Part shown: one piece after another, positions 28,613 to 37,044 of the stretch
Layout of the letters: the number at the start of each line of letters is the position of its first letter
Numbering within the stretch: the stretch's first letter is position 1
Source: JAIVJM01 sp963816985
GTDB lineage: Bacteria > Acidobacteriota > Blastocatellia > Pyrinomonadales > Pyrinomonadaceae
Length of the DNA stretch: 64,000 nt
Assembly: GCA_963816985.1 (NCBI GenBank)
Contig: CAWFMF010000004.1
Location: 186,001-250,000, forward strand
Reading direction: 5' to 3'
Position numbers and translations under genes: made by a program
Notes under the pieces: model-generated
Databases searched by the model: none
What the model was told of the DNA's origin: nothing
What the model saw: the letters and a program-made list of their open reading frames with translations, nothing else

Positions 28613-28985
28613 TAATGATCCTCGTCGTGTCGAACTAAGAAATACCGCTTGTGCAGCTTTGGTGGTTGAGTGTCGGCGTGCTTTCAGAACTATCCTGACC
28701 GAGCGACAGTTGTTTTACGTCCCCGCGTCGCCGATTGTTCCAAAACAAGCATGAAACCGGCGTCGCGGAAGAGAGATTTTACGTCCGCGTCGCGCGTCCT
28801 GAATTCGGGACAAAACGGGGCGGCAAAAAGGCACACTGATGCCCACCCAATCTAAGTATTCCGTCAAGATGTGGGGAAAGTTCCACACTTTCTGGCAGGC
28901 ACGAACCGACGCAGATTTAGACGCTTAAAGTAAAAAGATAGTTGGCACAAATCAATGGATATAAATCCAATATTTTGGACGCATT
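28613..28985. other. Intergenic region upstream of the DUF5666 gene
   Basis: About 370 bases of lower GC before the hairpin at 28986. It should hold the minus-strand promoter for the DUF5666/receptor pair. I see AT-rich stretches (28930-28980) but no consensus pair I would defend, and no coding frame. Confidence 0.4.
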
Positions 28986-29085
28986 AGAGGTCGGACGAGA
29001 CAGTACCGCGAGCAGTAGCGAGCGGGTTGAGTATCGTCAATGCTCAACCCGCTCGCTACCGCTCGCGGTACTGTCGTAGCCTCTG
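28986..29085 (-). terminator. Very long hairpin at the 3' end of the SurA/DsbA-like gene
   Basis: The arm 28999-29031 and the arm 29043-29075 pair over 33 bases with one mismatch (ACAGTACCGCGAGC and GTAGCGAGCGGGTTGAG with their inverses) around an 11-base loop. An outer AGAGG/CCTCT pair extends it. It begins 3 bases after the stop of the gene at 29088. It is likely a transcription end or RNA-stability structure; no U-run is evident. Confidence 0.7.
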
Positions 29086-29087
29086 GA

Positions 29088-30677
29088 CTACTTCGCCGCC
29101 GGGGCCGTCTTGAGGGCCGACTCGATGGCGGCTTTGAGTGTCTCGTAGTGACGTTCGGTGCGGACGCCGTTGACGAAGAGGGTCGGCGTGGCGTTGACGC
29201 CGACCTTCTGGCCGTCAAGGATGTCGCGCTGCACCTTCTCCTTGAACTTACCGCCGTCGAGCGCCGCGTCGAACTTCGCGCGATCGAGGCCGAGCGCCGT
29301 CGCGTACTCCTTGAGCTTCTCCACCTGAAGCGAGCTTTGGTTGCGGTAGAGGATGGTGATGTAGTCCCAGAACTTGCCCTGCTCGCGGGCGGCCTCGGCG
29401 GCCTCGGCGGCCTTGAAGGCCTCGGCGTGCATCGAGAGCGGGAAGTCGCGGACGACGAACTTCACGCGGTCGCCCATCTCGCCTATCAGGCGTTCGACGA
29501 CCGGGTGCGTCTGCGCGCAACTGGGGCACTGGAAGTCCGTGAACTCGACGACCGTGACCGTGGCTGCGGGGTTGCCCTTCATCGGCTGGTCGTCGGTCGA
29601 GATGTCGAAGCGCGGAGGCTCCGGCGCGGTGAGGAAATTCTGGACGCTCGCCGCCTGCCGCAGGCGCGTCGCGAAGGCCGTCTCGGCCTTGCGCGCCTCC
29701 TGCTCCTGAAGGTACTGGATGATCTGCGGTTTGAGCTGCGCGAAGTCGCCGTTGAGACGCTCCTTGTTCTCGTTGAAGAAGACTTGCGCCTGCGCCTCGG
29801 TGACGGTCGGCACTTTGGCGGTCACCTCGGTCGAGAGCAGCGAGTCGGTAGTGACGCTTTTCTTCTGCGCCTCCTGCGAGAGCAGGATGTCGTTGGTCTT
29901 CAAGTCCACCTCGTTCTTGCGGAGGCTGTAGACCTGCTCCTGTGCGCTGAAGATGAGCGGGCGCAGCGCGTCCTCGATGTCGGCGGAGGAGATGCGCTGG
30001 CCGTTGACGGTGGCGAAGACGCGGGCGCGCTCGGCGGGCGTGGCGGGCGGCGTCGCCTCCGTGACGAGCATCTTCACGTCCGCCGAGGCGCGCAGCCGCT
30101 CGGCCAGCTTCTTCGCCTCGTCCTGCTGCCGCTGGTCCCTGAGGAAGGTAATGATGTTCTCCTTCACTTCCTTCAGCTCGACGGCGCGACCGGCCTGCGC
30201 CTCGATGCGCGACTTGTTCTCGTTGAAGAAGGCTTGCACGTCGGCGTCGGTCGGGTGGATGAACTTGGCGATGACTTCGTCTTCGAGGAGCTTCGTCGTG
30301 CTGATGCCGCGCTTCTTCGCCTCGGCTTCGAGCAGGAGCGAGTTGATCTGCAAGTTAAGCTCGCGCTTGCGCGCCTCGGTCACTTCCTGTTGAAGTTGTT
30401 CGATGCGCTGCCGGGCCTGCGGGCTGATGTCCTGCCGCGTGATCCTGATGCCGTTGACGACGGCGAGCACTTCCGGCAGCGGCTTGTCCTCGCAGCCGCA
30501 CGGGTTAGGCGTCGGCGCGGGAACGCTCGCAACGGGCGCGGGAGTCTGTGTCGCGGGGGTCTGCGGTGTCGGCGTCGGCCTCGGCCTTGCGGCGGGCGCG
30601 GCGGGGCGTCTCTGCGCGAACGCGGGTGCGGCGCAGGCAAGTAGCGCAAGCAAAAGAAAACTGAAGAGCCTCTTCAT
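29088..30677 (-). CDS. Periplasmic fusion: two SurA/PpiC N-terminal-like modules plus DsbA-like thioredoxin domain
   Basis: The ATG at 30677 follows GGAGGG by 5 bases and gives 529 residues. Signal peptide 1-22 (RLFSFLLLALLACAAPAFA), then a Pro/Thr linker. Two repeated chaperone-like helical modules begin with VLAVVNGIRITRQDI and VFATVNGQRISSADI, both with a matching FFNENK(S/E)R segment, as in SurA N-terminal domains. The last ~190 residues are a DsbA-like thiol-oxidoreductase (VTVVEFTDFQCPSCAQTHPV, CPSC at 384-387; GVNATPTLFVNG with the cis-Pro). No PPIase domain is present. It likely combines holding of unfolded proteins with disulfide exchange in the periplasm. Confidence 0.83.
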   Translation of the reverse strand: MKRLFSFLLLALLACAAPAFAQRRPAAPAARPRPTPTPQTPATQTPAPVASVPAPTPNPCGCEDKPLPEVLAVVNGIRITRQDISPQARQRIEQLQQEVTEARKRELNLQINSLLLEAEAKKRGISTTKLLEDEVIAKFIHPTDADVQAFFNENKSRIEAQAGRAVELKEVKENIITFLRDQRQQDEAKKLAERLRASADVKMLVTEATPPATPAERARVFATVNGQRISSADIEDALRPLIFSAQEQVYSLRKNEVDLKTNDILLSQEAQKKSVTTDSLLSTEVTAKVPTVTEAQAQVFFNENKERLNGDFAQLKPQIIQYLQEQEARKAETAFATRLRQAASVQNFLTAPEPPRFDISTDDQPMKGNPAATVTVVEFTDFQCPSCAQTHPVVERLIGEMGDRVKFVVRDFPLSMHAEAFKAAEAAEAAREQGKFWDYITILYRNQSSLQVEKLKEYATALGLDRAKFDAALDGGKFKEKVQRDILDGQKVGVNATPTLFVNGVRTERHYETLKAAIESALKTAPAAK

Positions 30678-30829
30678 CAATCCCTCCGGTCGGTTCATTA
30701 TTTGTCGGAACCGCCTGCCGCAAGCGGGCGGGTTATAACTTTGCTGACACGCGCCTCTCATCGTGAGTGAGTCCTAACGTCAACGACACCCGCCCGAAAG
30801 ACCGCTCGCGGTTCTGACCTGTGCTTAAT

Positions 30830-32479
30830 TCAGTAAGCCTTGACCCAGCCGCTGACGTGCGTGAACTCCTTCTTGTCGGGGTCTATGGTGACGATGCTCG
30901 CGCCCGCCGCGCCGACGCGACGGTTCGGCCCGAAGGTGAGGCGCGGCGTGACGCCGGTTTCATAATCATAAAGTCCTTCGAGAGCCGAGATGAGCTTCTC
31001 GCGGCTCAGGTCGCGGCCCGCGCGCTTGAGCGCCTCGGCGAAGACCTTGGCCGCGCCGAAGGCCGCGAGCTGCGCGGCGACATGGCGCGGCGCGAACTTG
31101 TACTTGTCGGCGAGCGCGCGGAACTCGGCCATCCCCGCCGGGGAGATGTCCGCCGGGACGGTCGGGAAGGCGAGGAAGATTTTATCCCTGAAGCCCTGGG
31201 TGACCGCGCCCGTCAAATCTCTCGCGGCGAAGACGCCGAGCATGAAGACTTCCGGCGTCCAGTTGGCCGAGGCCGCCTCTTTGATGAGCGCGGAATCCTC
31301 TCCGTTGGAGCCGAGGAAGAAAAGAGCTTCCGCATTCTCCTGCTTGAGCCGCTTGACGAGCTGCGCGGCGTCGAACGGCCCGCGCGGGTAGGCGACGCGG
31401 ACGATTGCCGACTGGCCCCACCCGGCCTTCTTCGCCTGATCCTCGATGGCCGAGGCCGCCGCCTGCGCAAGCTCCGTCTCGGAGTACGCGATGCAGAGCT
31501 TCGGCCTCTTCGCGCTGTGCCGCGCGGCGGCGAAGTTGACGAGCGCGCGCGCCTGCTCGGCGACGCCCGGCATGAGGTAGAAGACCTGCCGGTTCGAGGG
31601 CGTGGAGGTCTGCGTCAAGAGTGTCGAAGGGCCGACGAAGGGCAGCTCCGCTTCGGCGGCGAGCGCAGCCAGTTCTTTGTCCGCGCCCGCGCTGATGCCG
31701 CCGACGAGCGCGAAGACCTGCTCGCGCTCGGCGAAACTTTTGACGGCGGCGGCGGTGGCCGAAGGGTCTGCGCCAGTCCCCGTGACCCGGAGTTCAACCT
31801 TGCGGTTGTAGACGCCGCCCTGACTGTTCACATCCTCGAAGTAGGCGGCGAGCACGTCGCGCATCGCCGCGCCCGTCTCGGCTAGTGCGCCCGTCGCGGG
31901 GAGAATCGTCCCGACCTTAATCGAGTCTTCGTTGACGCCGGGGTCGGCGTCCGACTCGATGCGCTTGAGGTAGGCGAGGAGGTCGGCCATGTCGGCGGCG
32001 GACATCCTGTAGCGCGGCATCGCGGCCAGAAGATCGTTGCCGTCGGGGTCAACGCCATTCGCCACGGCGCGGACGAAAGAGGACTCGTTGAAGGGGCCGT
32101 GCTTGCGCCCCGTGGGGTGCGTGTGACCGTAAGACTTGAGGAGGTGCGACCACGCGAGCGCCCCGGCGGTGACGCCGCCCTCGGTCTTGCCCTCGCCTTT
32201 GAAGCCGTGGCAACCGGCGCAGCTCACGGTCGAGCCGGGCACGTCCAACTCGCCGATGACGGCGACGACCTCGCCGCCCGAAGGGCTCTCGCCGCGCTGG
32301 TAGACGGCCTTGCCGCGCCGCTCCTGCGGGGTCAAAGCGCGTGTCTGCGCGGCGGCTGGCGCGACGGCGGTCGCCGCCTTGCCGTCCTGCACGCGCGCCG
32401 ACGAAGCGCCGCCGAAGAAGGCCGTGGCGAAGAGCGCGCAGGCGAGCGCGGCGACCGAGAGCTTGAGACTTTTAATCAT
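30830..32479 (-). CDS. Cytochrome c fused to a branched-chain-amino-acid-type periplasmic binding protein
   Basis: I place the start at the ATG at 32479, directly before the signal peptide (IKSLKLSVAALACALFATAF); a GTG at 32512 is possible. A class I cytochrome c domain follows with CAGCH at 87-91 and a later Met ligand candidate (PRYRMSAADM). From about residue 150 the protein is a type 1 periplasmic binding domain (IKVGTILPATGALAETGAAM, ALVGGISAGADKEL, YDYETGVTPRLTFGPNRRVG) like LivJ-type ligand receptors. No ABC permease or ATPase is nearby. It might sense or bind a ligand and couple this to electron transfer. The fusion is unusual but in one clear frame. Confidence 0.82.
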   Translation of the reverse strand: MIKSLKLSVAALACALFATAFFGGASSARVQDGKAATAVAPAAAQTRALTPQERRGKAVYQRGESPSGGEVVAVIGELDVPGSTVSCAGCHGFKGEGKTEGGVTAGALAWSHLLKSYGHTHPTGRKHGPFNESSFVRAVANGVDPDGNDLLAAMPRYRMSAADMADLLAYLKRIESDADPGVNEDSIKVGTILPATGALAETGAAMRDVLAAYFEDVNSQGGVYNRKVELRVTGTGADPSATAAAVKSFAEREQVFALVGGISAGADKELAALAAEAELPFVGPSTLLTQTSTPSNRQVFYLMPGVAEQARALVNFAAARHSAKRPKLCIAYSETELAQAAASAIEDQAKKAGWGQSAIVRVAYPRGPFDAAQLVKRLKQENAEALFFLGSNGEDSALIKEAASANWTPEVFMLGVFAARDLTGAVTQGFRDKIFLAFPTVPADISPAGMAEFRALADKYKFAPRHVAAQLAAFGAAKVFAEALKRAGRDLSREKLISALEGLYDYETGVTPRLTFGPNRRVGAAGASIVTIDPDKKEFTHVSGWVKAY

Positions 32480-32636
32480 GCTCCACACACGCGAAGGCCG
32501 CCGACGAGGCACAGTGACAGACGGTCGAGGTCGAAAGAACTCTCTCCATTTACTGATTTACTCCTTCAAGGATGCCGTTCGGCAGGCGTCGAAGATTTTA
32601 TCACCGGGCGGGTCGCTCTGGACAGCGAAGGCAGGG

Positions 32637-32738
32637 AGTTCAAAGTTCAAGGTTCAAAGTTCAAAGCTCAAGGTTCAAAGCTCAAAGTTAAAAGGCAAGC
32701 TCTTTAACTTTGAACCTTGAACTTTGAACTTTGAACTT
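32637..32738. repeat. Word-repeat hairpin A6 (TTCAAAG type)
   Basis: The left arm repeats TTCAAAG/TTCAAGG/CTCAAAG words (32637-32690). The right arm is TTTAACTTTGAACCTTGAAC then TTTGAACTTTGAACTT (32703-32738). It ends 4 bases before the stop codon of the minus-strand bactofilin-like gene. Confidence 0.88.
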
Positions 32739-32741
32739 ATT

Positions 32742-33851
32742 TCAGGCCCGCTTCCAGTTGAGTCGGTAGCGCGCCGTCAAAGTGAGTCCGAGGCTGACGA
32801 TGACGAGCCCCGTGACGAGCAGCGGCCAGACGTAGGGGAGCGCGAGGATGACGGCCCAGAAGGCCGCGCCGAGGAGGAGCGCGACCGACTCCGAACGCTT
32901 CTCTTCCGAGAGCAGGAGACGTTGCAGCCAACGCCCGGTCGCCGCGTGAATCACGACGCGCCCGAAGAGGTAGGAGAGCAGCAAGAGCAGCAGCGCCATG
33001 AAGCCGACCAGCAGGCCGAGCACGGGCGGCAGAAGACGGAGGCTGAAGACCACGCCCGGCCCCATCACAATCCCTCCGACCAAGCCGATGAGCGCCACGC
33101 GCGTGAACGTCAACTGCATCCTCGCCGCCGCGCGGCTGACCGCGCCCGGCGTCACCGCCGTCAGGGCGATGGAGACGACGAACCAGAAGAGCACGGCCAG
33201 CAGTCGCAGGCCGACGTAAGAGAACGAGAACTCCGGCTTCAGCAGAGAGGCGGGATTGCGCGCCAGCTCGCGCAGCTCCTGCTCGTAGCCCGCGAACATG
33301 ATGATCTTGCCCGCCGGGTTGCGCCCCGGCGCGCCCTCTTCGTGTCGGTACGCGCCGCCGACGACCATTATGTCGCCGCCGATGTAAGAGCCCGCGCGCT
33401 GGATGACCGAGCCGCCGATGGAGGCCACGTCGCCCTCGACGCGGCCCTCGACTATCACGTCGCCGCCGAACGAGATGACGCCGTGCCGCACCTGCCCGCG
33501 CACGCGCACCGAGCGCCCGACGCCGAACACGTCGCTCGTGCTGTGGCCTTCGACGACTAACTCGTCGCCACTCTGCGCACGCGTCTCCACGCCCGTGGCT
33601 ATGCTGTCTCCCTGCGCGCGCGCCGCGCCGTGGACGCAGAGGAAGAGGACGACGAGCGCCGCTATCTTCGTCAGTAAGTCGAAGCCGCGCGCGAGCGCCG
33701 AGACGGAGAGCGGCGAGGACGAACCCGCGAACGAGAAGGAGGGAAGAAGGCAAAAGGTAAAAGGCGAAGGCCAAAAGTGACGGAGCAGACCCGACGCTTC
33801 GGGCTCGCTCTTCATTTTTGCCTTTCGCCTTTTACCTTTTGCCTTTTCCAT
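32742..33851 (-). CDS. Bactofilin-like beta-helix plus membrane protein
   Basis: Two starts are possible: ATG 33851 (369 residues) or ATG 33815 with AAAGG upstream (357 residues); no later start exists before the first hydrophobic segment. A signal/anchor lies near residues 60-80 (IAALVVLFLCVHGAARA). A short beta-helix like those of bactofilins follows (GRSVRVRGQVRHGVISFGGD, VIVEGRVEGDVASIGGSVIQ). Then come four to five transmembrane helices (LLAVLFWFVVSIALTAV; LLVGFMALLLLLLSYLF; VIVSLGLTLTARY). Such proteins may polymerise at the membrane. The N-terminal ~45 residues are largely encoded by word-repeat hairpin A7. It lies downstream of the sigma/anti-sigma pair. Confidence 0.7.
   Translation of the reverse strand: MEKAKGKRRKAKMKSEPEASGLLRHFWPSPFTFCLLPSFSFAGSSSPLSVSALARGFDLLTKIAALVVLFLCVHGAARAQGDSIATGVETRAQSGDELVVEGHSTSDVFGVGRSVRVRGQVRHGVISFGGDVIVEGRVEGDVASIGGSVIQRAGSYIGGDIMVVGGAYRHEEGAPGRNPAGKIIMFAGYEQELRELARNPASLLKPEFSFSYVGLRLLAVLFWFVVSIALTAVTPGAVSRAAARMQLTFTRVALIGLVGGIVMGPGVVFSLRLLPPVLGLLVGFMALLLLLLSYLFGRVVIHAATGRWLQRLLLSEEKRSESVALLLGAAFWAVILALPYVWPLLVTGLVIVSLGLTLTARYRLNWKRA
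33737..33851. repeat. Word-repeat hairpin A7 (AAAAGGC/AAAAGGT type) within N-terminal codons
   Basis: The left arm is GGCAAAAGGTAAAAGGCGAA then GGCCAAAAG (33749-33777). The right arm is TTTTTGCCTTTCGCCTTTTA then CCTTTTGCCTTTTCC (33815-33849). Both lie inside the frame of the bactofilin-like gene. Confidence 0.82.
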
Positions 33852-33942
33852 CGTCCTCTCTTAAAACACGAACGGCCAGCGCCCGGCTCTCCTCGCGACG
33901 ACTGGCCCGAAACTTGTGACCCGCGTGCCGAAGCGGCGCGCT

Positions 33943-34536
33943 CTAATCCCTCGCGCCCGCGCGGTGGTAACGGCTGATGAGGCACAGCAGCAAGACGAGC
34001 GCGCCGACGAAGACGATCCACTGGAGCGCCTGAAGCGGCTCCGAACCGGCGACGAAGCGACCGCCGACGGCGCGCATGATGACGCCCGCGCCCGCGCCCG
34101 CGTCCGCCGCCGCGTGGCCCGCGACGCCCGCGACGCCCGCCGCCGAGCGCAGCGCATTGACGACCGGCGCGACGACCGCCGCGCCGAGCAGCAGGCACGT
34201 CACGGCGGCAAGGGCGGCGCAGATTTTCAGAGCCCTGGCGCGCTCGCCGCGCCCGCGCACGCCGCTCATGTCGGTCTGCGCGCGCGCGCGCACGACGCGC
34301 GTGAAGTCGGCGGGGAGCGTCACACTCTTTTCAAACGTGTCGTCGAAGGCCGTGTCGAGCAGGCAGAGGAGACGGCGCTGTTCGAGCAGCGAGTCGGAGC
34401 AGTCCGCGCAGTCGCGCGTGTGTTGCTCGAAGAGCGAGGAGGCTTCGGTGTCCAACTCGCCGTCGAGATACGCGGCAGCCGAAACCACCTGAGCGCAAAC
34501 CAACTGCCCGCCCTTCGCCGTGAGTCCGTGCGACAT
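33943..34536 (-). CDS. Zinc-finger anti-sigma factor-like membrane protein
   Basis: 197 residues. A ZAS-type zinc site is visible: the helix AAYLDGELDTEASSLFEQHT leads into H-TRD-C-AD-C (HxxxCxxC near residue 39). A transmembrane helix follows (residues ~105-128, ICAALAAVTCLLLGAAVVAP), and a second hydrophobic segment is near the C-terminus (WIVFVGALVLLLCLI). It is 20 bases after an ECF sigma factor gene on the same strand, the usual arrangement in which the cytoplasmic ZAS domain sequesters the sigma factor until an envelope signal acts. Confidence 0.85.
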   Translation of the reverse strand: MSHGLTAKGGQLVCAQVVSAAAYLDGELDTEASSLFEQHTRDCADCSDSLLEQRRLLCLLDTAFDDTFEKSVTLPADFTRVVRARAQTDMSGVRGRGERARALKICAALAAVTCLLLGAAVVAPVVNALRSAAGVAGVAGHAAADAGAGAGVIMRAVGGRFVAGSEPLQALQWIVFVGALVLLLCLISRYHRAGARD

Positions 34537-34556
34537 ACCCGCTCTCCGCGCCCCCT

Positions 34557-35168
34557 CTACACGCTCGTAATCCCGCGCTCGACGAGCTGGGCGCGCATCG
34601 CCTCGCGCGCGCGGAAGATGCGGTTCTTGACCGTGCCGAGCGGCAGGCCCGTGACTTCGGCGATCTCGTCGTAGCTGAAGTCGTGCGCGTGGCGGAGCAC
34701 GATAAGCTCGCGGTACGCGGGGGGGAGCTGGCCGATGACCTCTTCGATTTCGACGCGACGCTCGTTCCGCTCGCTCAGTTGTTCGGGCGTCGGCGCTTTG
34801 GACGCGAGCGGGCGTTGGAAGGTCTGCCCACCCTCGCCCTCGACTTCGAGGTCTTCGGTGCGCGAGCTGTCGGAGCGGCGGAGGTGGTCAATGGCGGCGT
34901 TGTGCGCGATGCGGTAAATCCACGTCGAGAATTTGAATTCGGGGCGGTAGCGACCGAGGGAGTTGTAAATCCTGATGAAGACTTCCTGCGTCAGGTCGAG
35001 CGCCGAGTCGTAGTCGCCGACCATGCGGTAGACGTAAGCGACGATGGGTCGCTGGTAGCGGCGCACCAACTCCTCGAAGCTCTCCTCGCGGCCCGCGAGG
35101 GCGCGCGTGATAAGCTCGCCGTCGGCCAGCGAAACCAGTTTATTGAGGGAAGCTGCCTCTGCAATCAT
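34557..35168 (-). CDS. ECF RNA polymerase sigma factor
   Basis: 203 residues. Region 2 spans EESFEELVRRYQRPIVAYVY, DLTQEVFIRIYNSLGRY and KFSTWIYRIAHNAAIDHLRR. Region 4 spans IGQLPPAYRELIVLRHAHDF and SYDEIAEVTGLPLGTVKNRI with its HTH. A ~40-residue linker separates them. The ATG at 35168 has no ribosome binding site. Just upstream is a TGAAAC...CGTA promoter of the type used by SigW/RpoE-like ECF factors, placed so that the mRNA would be nearly leaderless, which suggests autoregulation. Partner: the zinc-finger anti-sigma gene downstream. Confidence 0.92.
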   Translation of the reverse strand: MIAEAASLNKLVSLADGELITRALAGREESFEELVRRYQRPIVAYVYRMVGDYDSALDLTQEVFIRIYNSLGRYRPEFKFSTWIYRIAHNAAIDHLRRSDSSRTEDLEVEGEGGQTFQRPLASKAPTPEQLSERNERRVEIEEVIGQLPPAYRELIVLRHAHDFSYDEIAEVTGLPLGTVKNRIFRAREAMRAQLVERGITSV

Positions 35169-35181
35169 GGTACAAAAGTTT

Positions 35182-35208
35182 TACGCGCGCCCGGCGGCTA
35201 AAGTTTCA
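35182..35208 (-). promoter_or_regulatory. ECF-type autoregulatory promoter candidate
   Basis: On the minus strand TGAAAC (35208-35203) and CGTA (35185-35182) are 17 bases apart, close to the TGAAAC-N16-CGTA pattern of SigW-type promoters. The start of transcription would fall only a few bases before the sigma factor ATG at 35168. Confidence 0.55.
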
Positions 35209-35219
35209 CCGCCCGGAAG

Positions 35220-35867
35220 TCAGCGCGACGCCGAGGCCGAAGGGAGGGCGCGTTCGATGGCGTCGCGGAGTAGGTCAGCCGTGCGGCCCGGCGTGTAGCC
35301 CCGGAGGTGCTTGACGATCTGCCCGTCGCTCTTGATGACGAAGGTCTGCGGGATCATGTTGTGGCCGCGCATCAGGGCGCGCGCCGACTCGCGGTCTATC
35401 CAGCCGAGGCGGTAGCGGAGACCGAACTCGCGCACGAATTTTTGGACGCGCTCGCCGTCCGTCTGCGGGCTCTCGACGGTGAGCCCGACGAACTCGACGC
35501 CCTTCGACTCGTACTCGCGCCGGACTTCATCAATCTCAGGGATTTCGCGGCGACACGGCCCGCACCAACTCGCCCAGAGGTTGATGACGACGACCTTGCC
35601 GCCCAAGTCGGAGAGCTTGAAGCGGCCCTCCTTCAGAGACTGGAACTCGCGGCTCAGGACGGCTTCGGGGACGTAGCCCGGAACGGCCTCCGGCGGCGGG
35701 GTCGTGCCGACGTAGACGCCTTCTTCGGCGCGCGTCACGGTCGCGTGCGACCCGGCGGGAGGCAGCGTCGGAGGCGCGGGCGGCGGCGCAATTCTTCTGC
35801 CGGACTGCCCGGCTGCGTGCGCCGAGAGCGCGAAGGCGATGAGCAGGAGGGGGAACAACTTTCTCAT
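35220..35867 (-). CDS. TlpA/ResA-like thioredoxin-fold protein
   Basis: The ATG at 35867 follows AAAGG by 8 bases; upstream frame extension has no signal character. 215 residues. Signal peptide 1-20 (KLFPLLLIAFALSAHAAGQ). A Pro-rich linker leads to the thioredoxin fold: FKLSDLGGKVVVINLWASWC, with catalytic WCGPC in ASWCGPCRREIPEIDEV, then VEFVGLTVESPQTD and the cis-Pro region MIPQTFVIKSDGQIV. It probably reduces periplasmic disulfides, for example in cytochrome c maturation. It sits between the sigma factor gene and the pilM-like gene on the same strand. Confidence 0.88.
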   Translation of the reverse strand: MRKLFPLLLIAFALSAHAAGQSGRRIAPPPAPPTLPPAGSHATVTRAEEGVYVGTTPPPEAVPGYVPEAVLSREFQSLKEGRFKLSDLGGKVVVINLWASWCGPCRREIPEIDEVRREYESKGVEFVGLTVESPQTDGERVQKFVREFGLRYRLGWIDRESARALMRGHNMIPQTFVIKSDGQIVKHLRGYTPGRTADLLRDAIERALPSASASR

Positions 35868-35971
35868 GCGGAACCTTTCTGCCGCGAGTCTCAGCGACCG
35901 TCTTGAGTGTCGGTCACATGGAAACCCGCGTTCAAAAACTCTCTCGCCTTCTCGCGCGTCGCGCTTCGCCT

Positions 35972-36940
35972 TCAGCCCCATGCGAGCGCGGCGAGCCCGG
36001 CGGGCGCGGCTATCTGGCGGAAGTCAATCTGGTCGGAGGGAAAAGCGAGGCGCACGTCCGAGGCGTGCAGCGTGCGCGGCGGGACGGCGAGGGTCTCTTC
36101 GACGACGGCGCTCGCCTGTTCGGCGTCGAGCCCCGTGCCCGCGACGAGCAGTTGGCCGATGGTGTCCGTGGGCGCGTGGGCCGACTCGCCGGCGACCGCG
36201 CCGGGCGCGGCGGTGCGGTCGCGGTAGAAGAGCATGAAGCGGTAAAGCTCGTCCGTCCGGTCTTCGACTTCGCAGATGACGCCTCGGACGTAGAGCGGCT
36301 GACCGCCGCGCAGGACGACCGCTGTGAAGCCGTCGGCGTGCGAGCTGACGAGCAAAGAGTCCGCGCCCGCGCCCACGTCCCGCTTGAGCCACGCGGCCTC
36401 GCCCATGTGGCGCGGAACCATGAGCCCGGCCCGCCAGCCGAGCGCGTTAAAGACCGACTCGTACTCGGCGAGCACCGAGAGCCGGACAGCGGTGACGAGA
36501 TGGCGGGCACGACCCTGCGCGTCCGGCGCGAGCCGCTCGCGCGCGACCCTCAACTCGTCGAGCGGCGCGCCGACGGTGCGCTCTATCTTCCAGCGGAGCA
36601 TCTCTTCGCCCTCGCCGCGCGAGGACGCTCCCGCCTCCATCGTCAGAATCGAGGTGCGCGTCGCCGCTTCGGGGAGCGCCACCGACCAACGCCTGCGCTT
36701 CGCCAATCCCGTGCTCGAAGCAAGCTCGGCGAGCGTGTTCGCCAGCTCGTTCGGGTCTGAGACGTTGCCCTCGTCGAAGCCGGGGACGAGGAGACCTTCG
36801 GGCAGAGGGACGTAGCCCGCGCGCCTCACCGAGAACACGTCGCGGCGGCGCTCCAACTGCACGACGCTGACGCCTTCGCCCGCGAGCCCGATGGCCGCCG
36901 ACGGCAGGCGCGGCGAGATGAGTTTGCTGAGAGGATTCAT
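35972..36940 (-). CDS. pilM: PilM-like type IV pilus/type II secretion assembly protein
   Basis: 322 residues. The start AAIGLAGEGVSVVQLERRRD is the first beta-hairpin of an actin-like ATPase fold as in PilM/GspL, followed by KRRRWSVALPEAATRTSILT and MLRWKIERTVGAPLDELRVA. Similarity is at the fold-motif level, so pilM is a likely rather than certain name. It would form a cytoplasmic ring linking to PilN/PilO, but those genes are not in the window. The ATG at 36940 has no clear ribosome binding site because hairpin A8 ends directly upstream. Confidence 0.68.
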   Translation of the reverse strand: MNPLSKLISPRLPSAAIGLAGEGVSVVQLERRRDVFSVRRAGYVPLPEGLLVPGFDEGNVSDPNELANTLAELASSTGLAKRRRWSVALPEAATRTSILTMEAGASSRGEGEEMLRWKIERTVGAPLDELRVARERLAPDAQGRARHLVTAVRLSVLAEYESVFNALGWRAGLMVPRHMGEAAWLKRDVGAGADSLLVSSHADGFTAVVLRGGQPLYVRGVICEVEDRTDELYRFMLFYRDRTAAPGAVAGESAHAPTDTIGQLLVAGTGLDAEQASAVVEETLAVPPRTLHASDVRLAFPSDQIDFRQIAAPAGLAALAWG

Positions 36941-36941
36941 G

Positions 36942-37040
36942 CTTCAGTTTTGAGTTTTCAGTTTTCAGTTTTCAGTTTCGAGCCGGAAGGGAAATGATTC
37001 GCCTTCGTGCCGAAAACTGAAAACTCAAAACTGAAAACTG
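36942..37040. repeat. Word-repeat hairpin A8 (TTTTCAGT type) between prepilin and pilM-like genes
   Basis: The left arm is CAGTTTTGAGTTTTCAGTTT then TCAGTTTTCAGTTTCG (36945-36980). The right arm is CGAAAACTGAAAACTCAAAA then CTGAAAACTG (37011-37040). It fills the whole gap and the place where the ribosome binding site of the pilM-like gene would be. A11 uses the same word. Confidence 0.88.
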
Positions 37041-37044
37041 TCCC

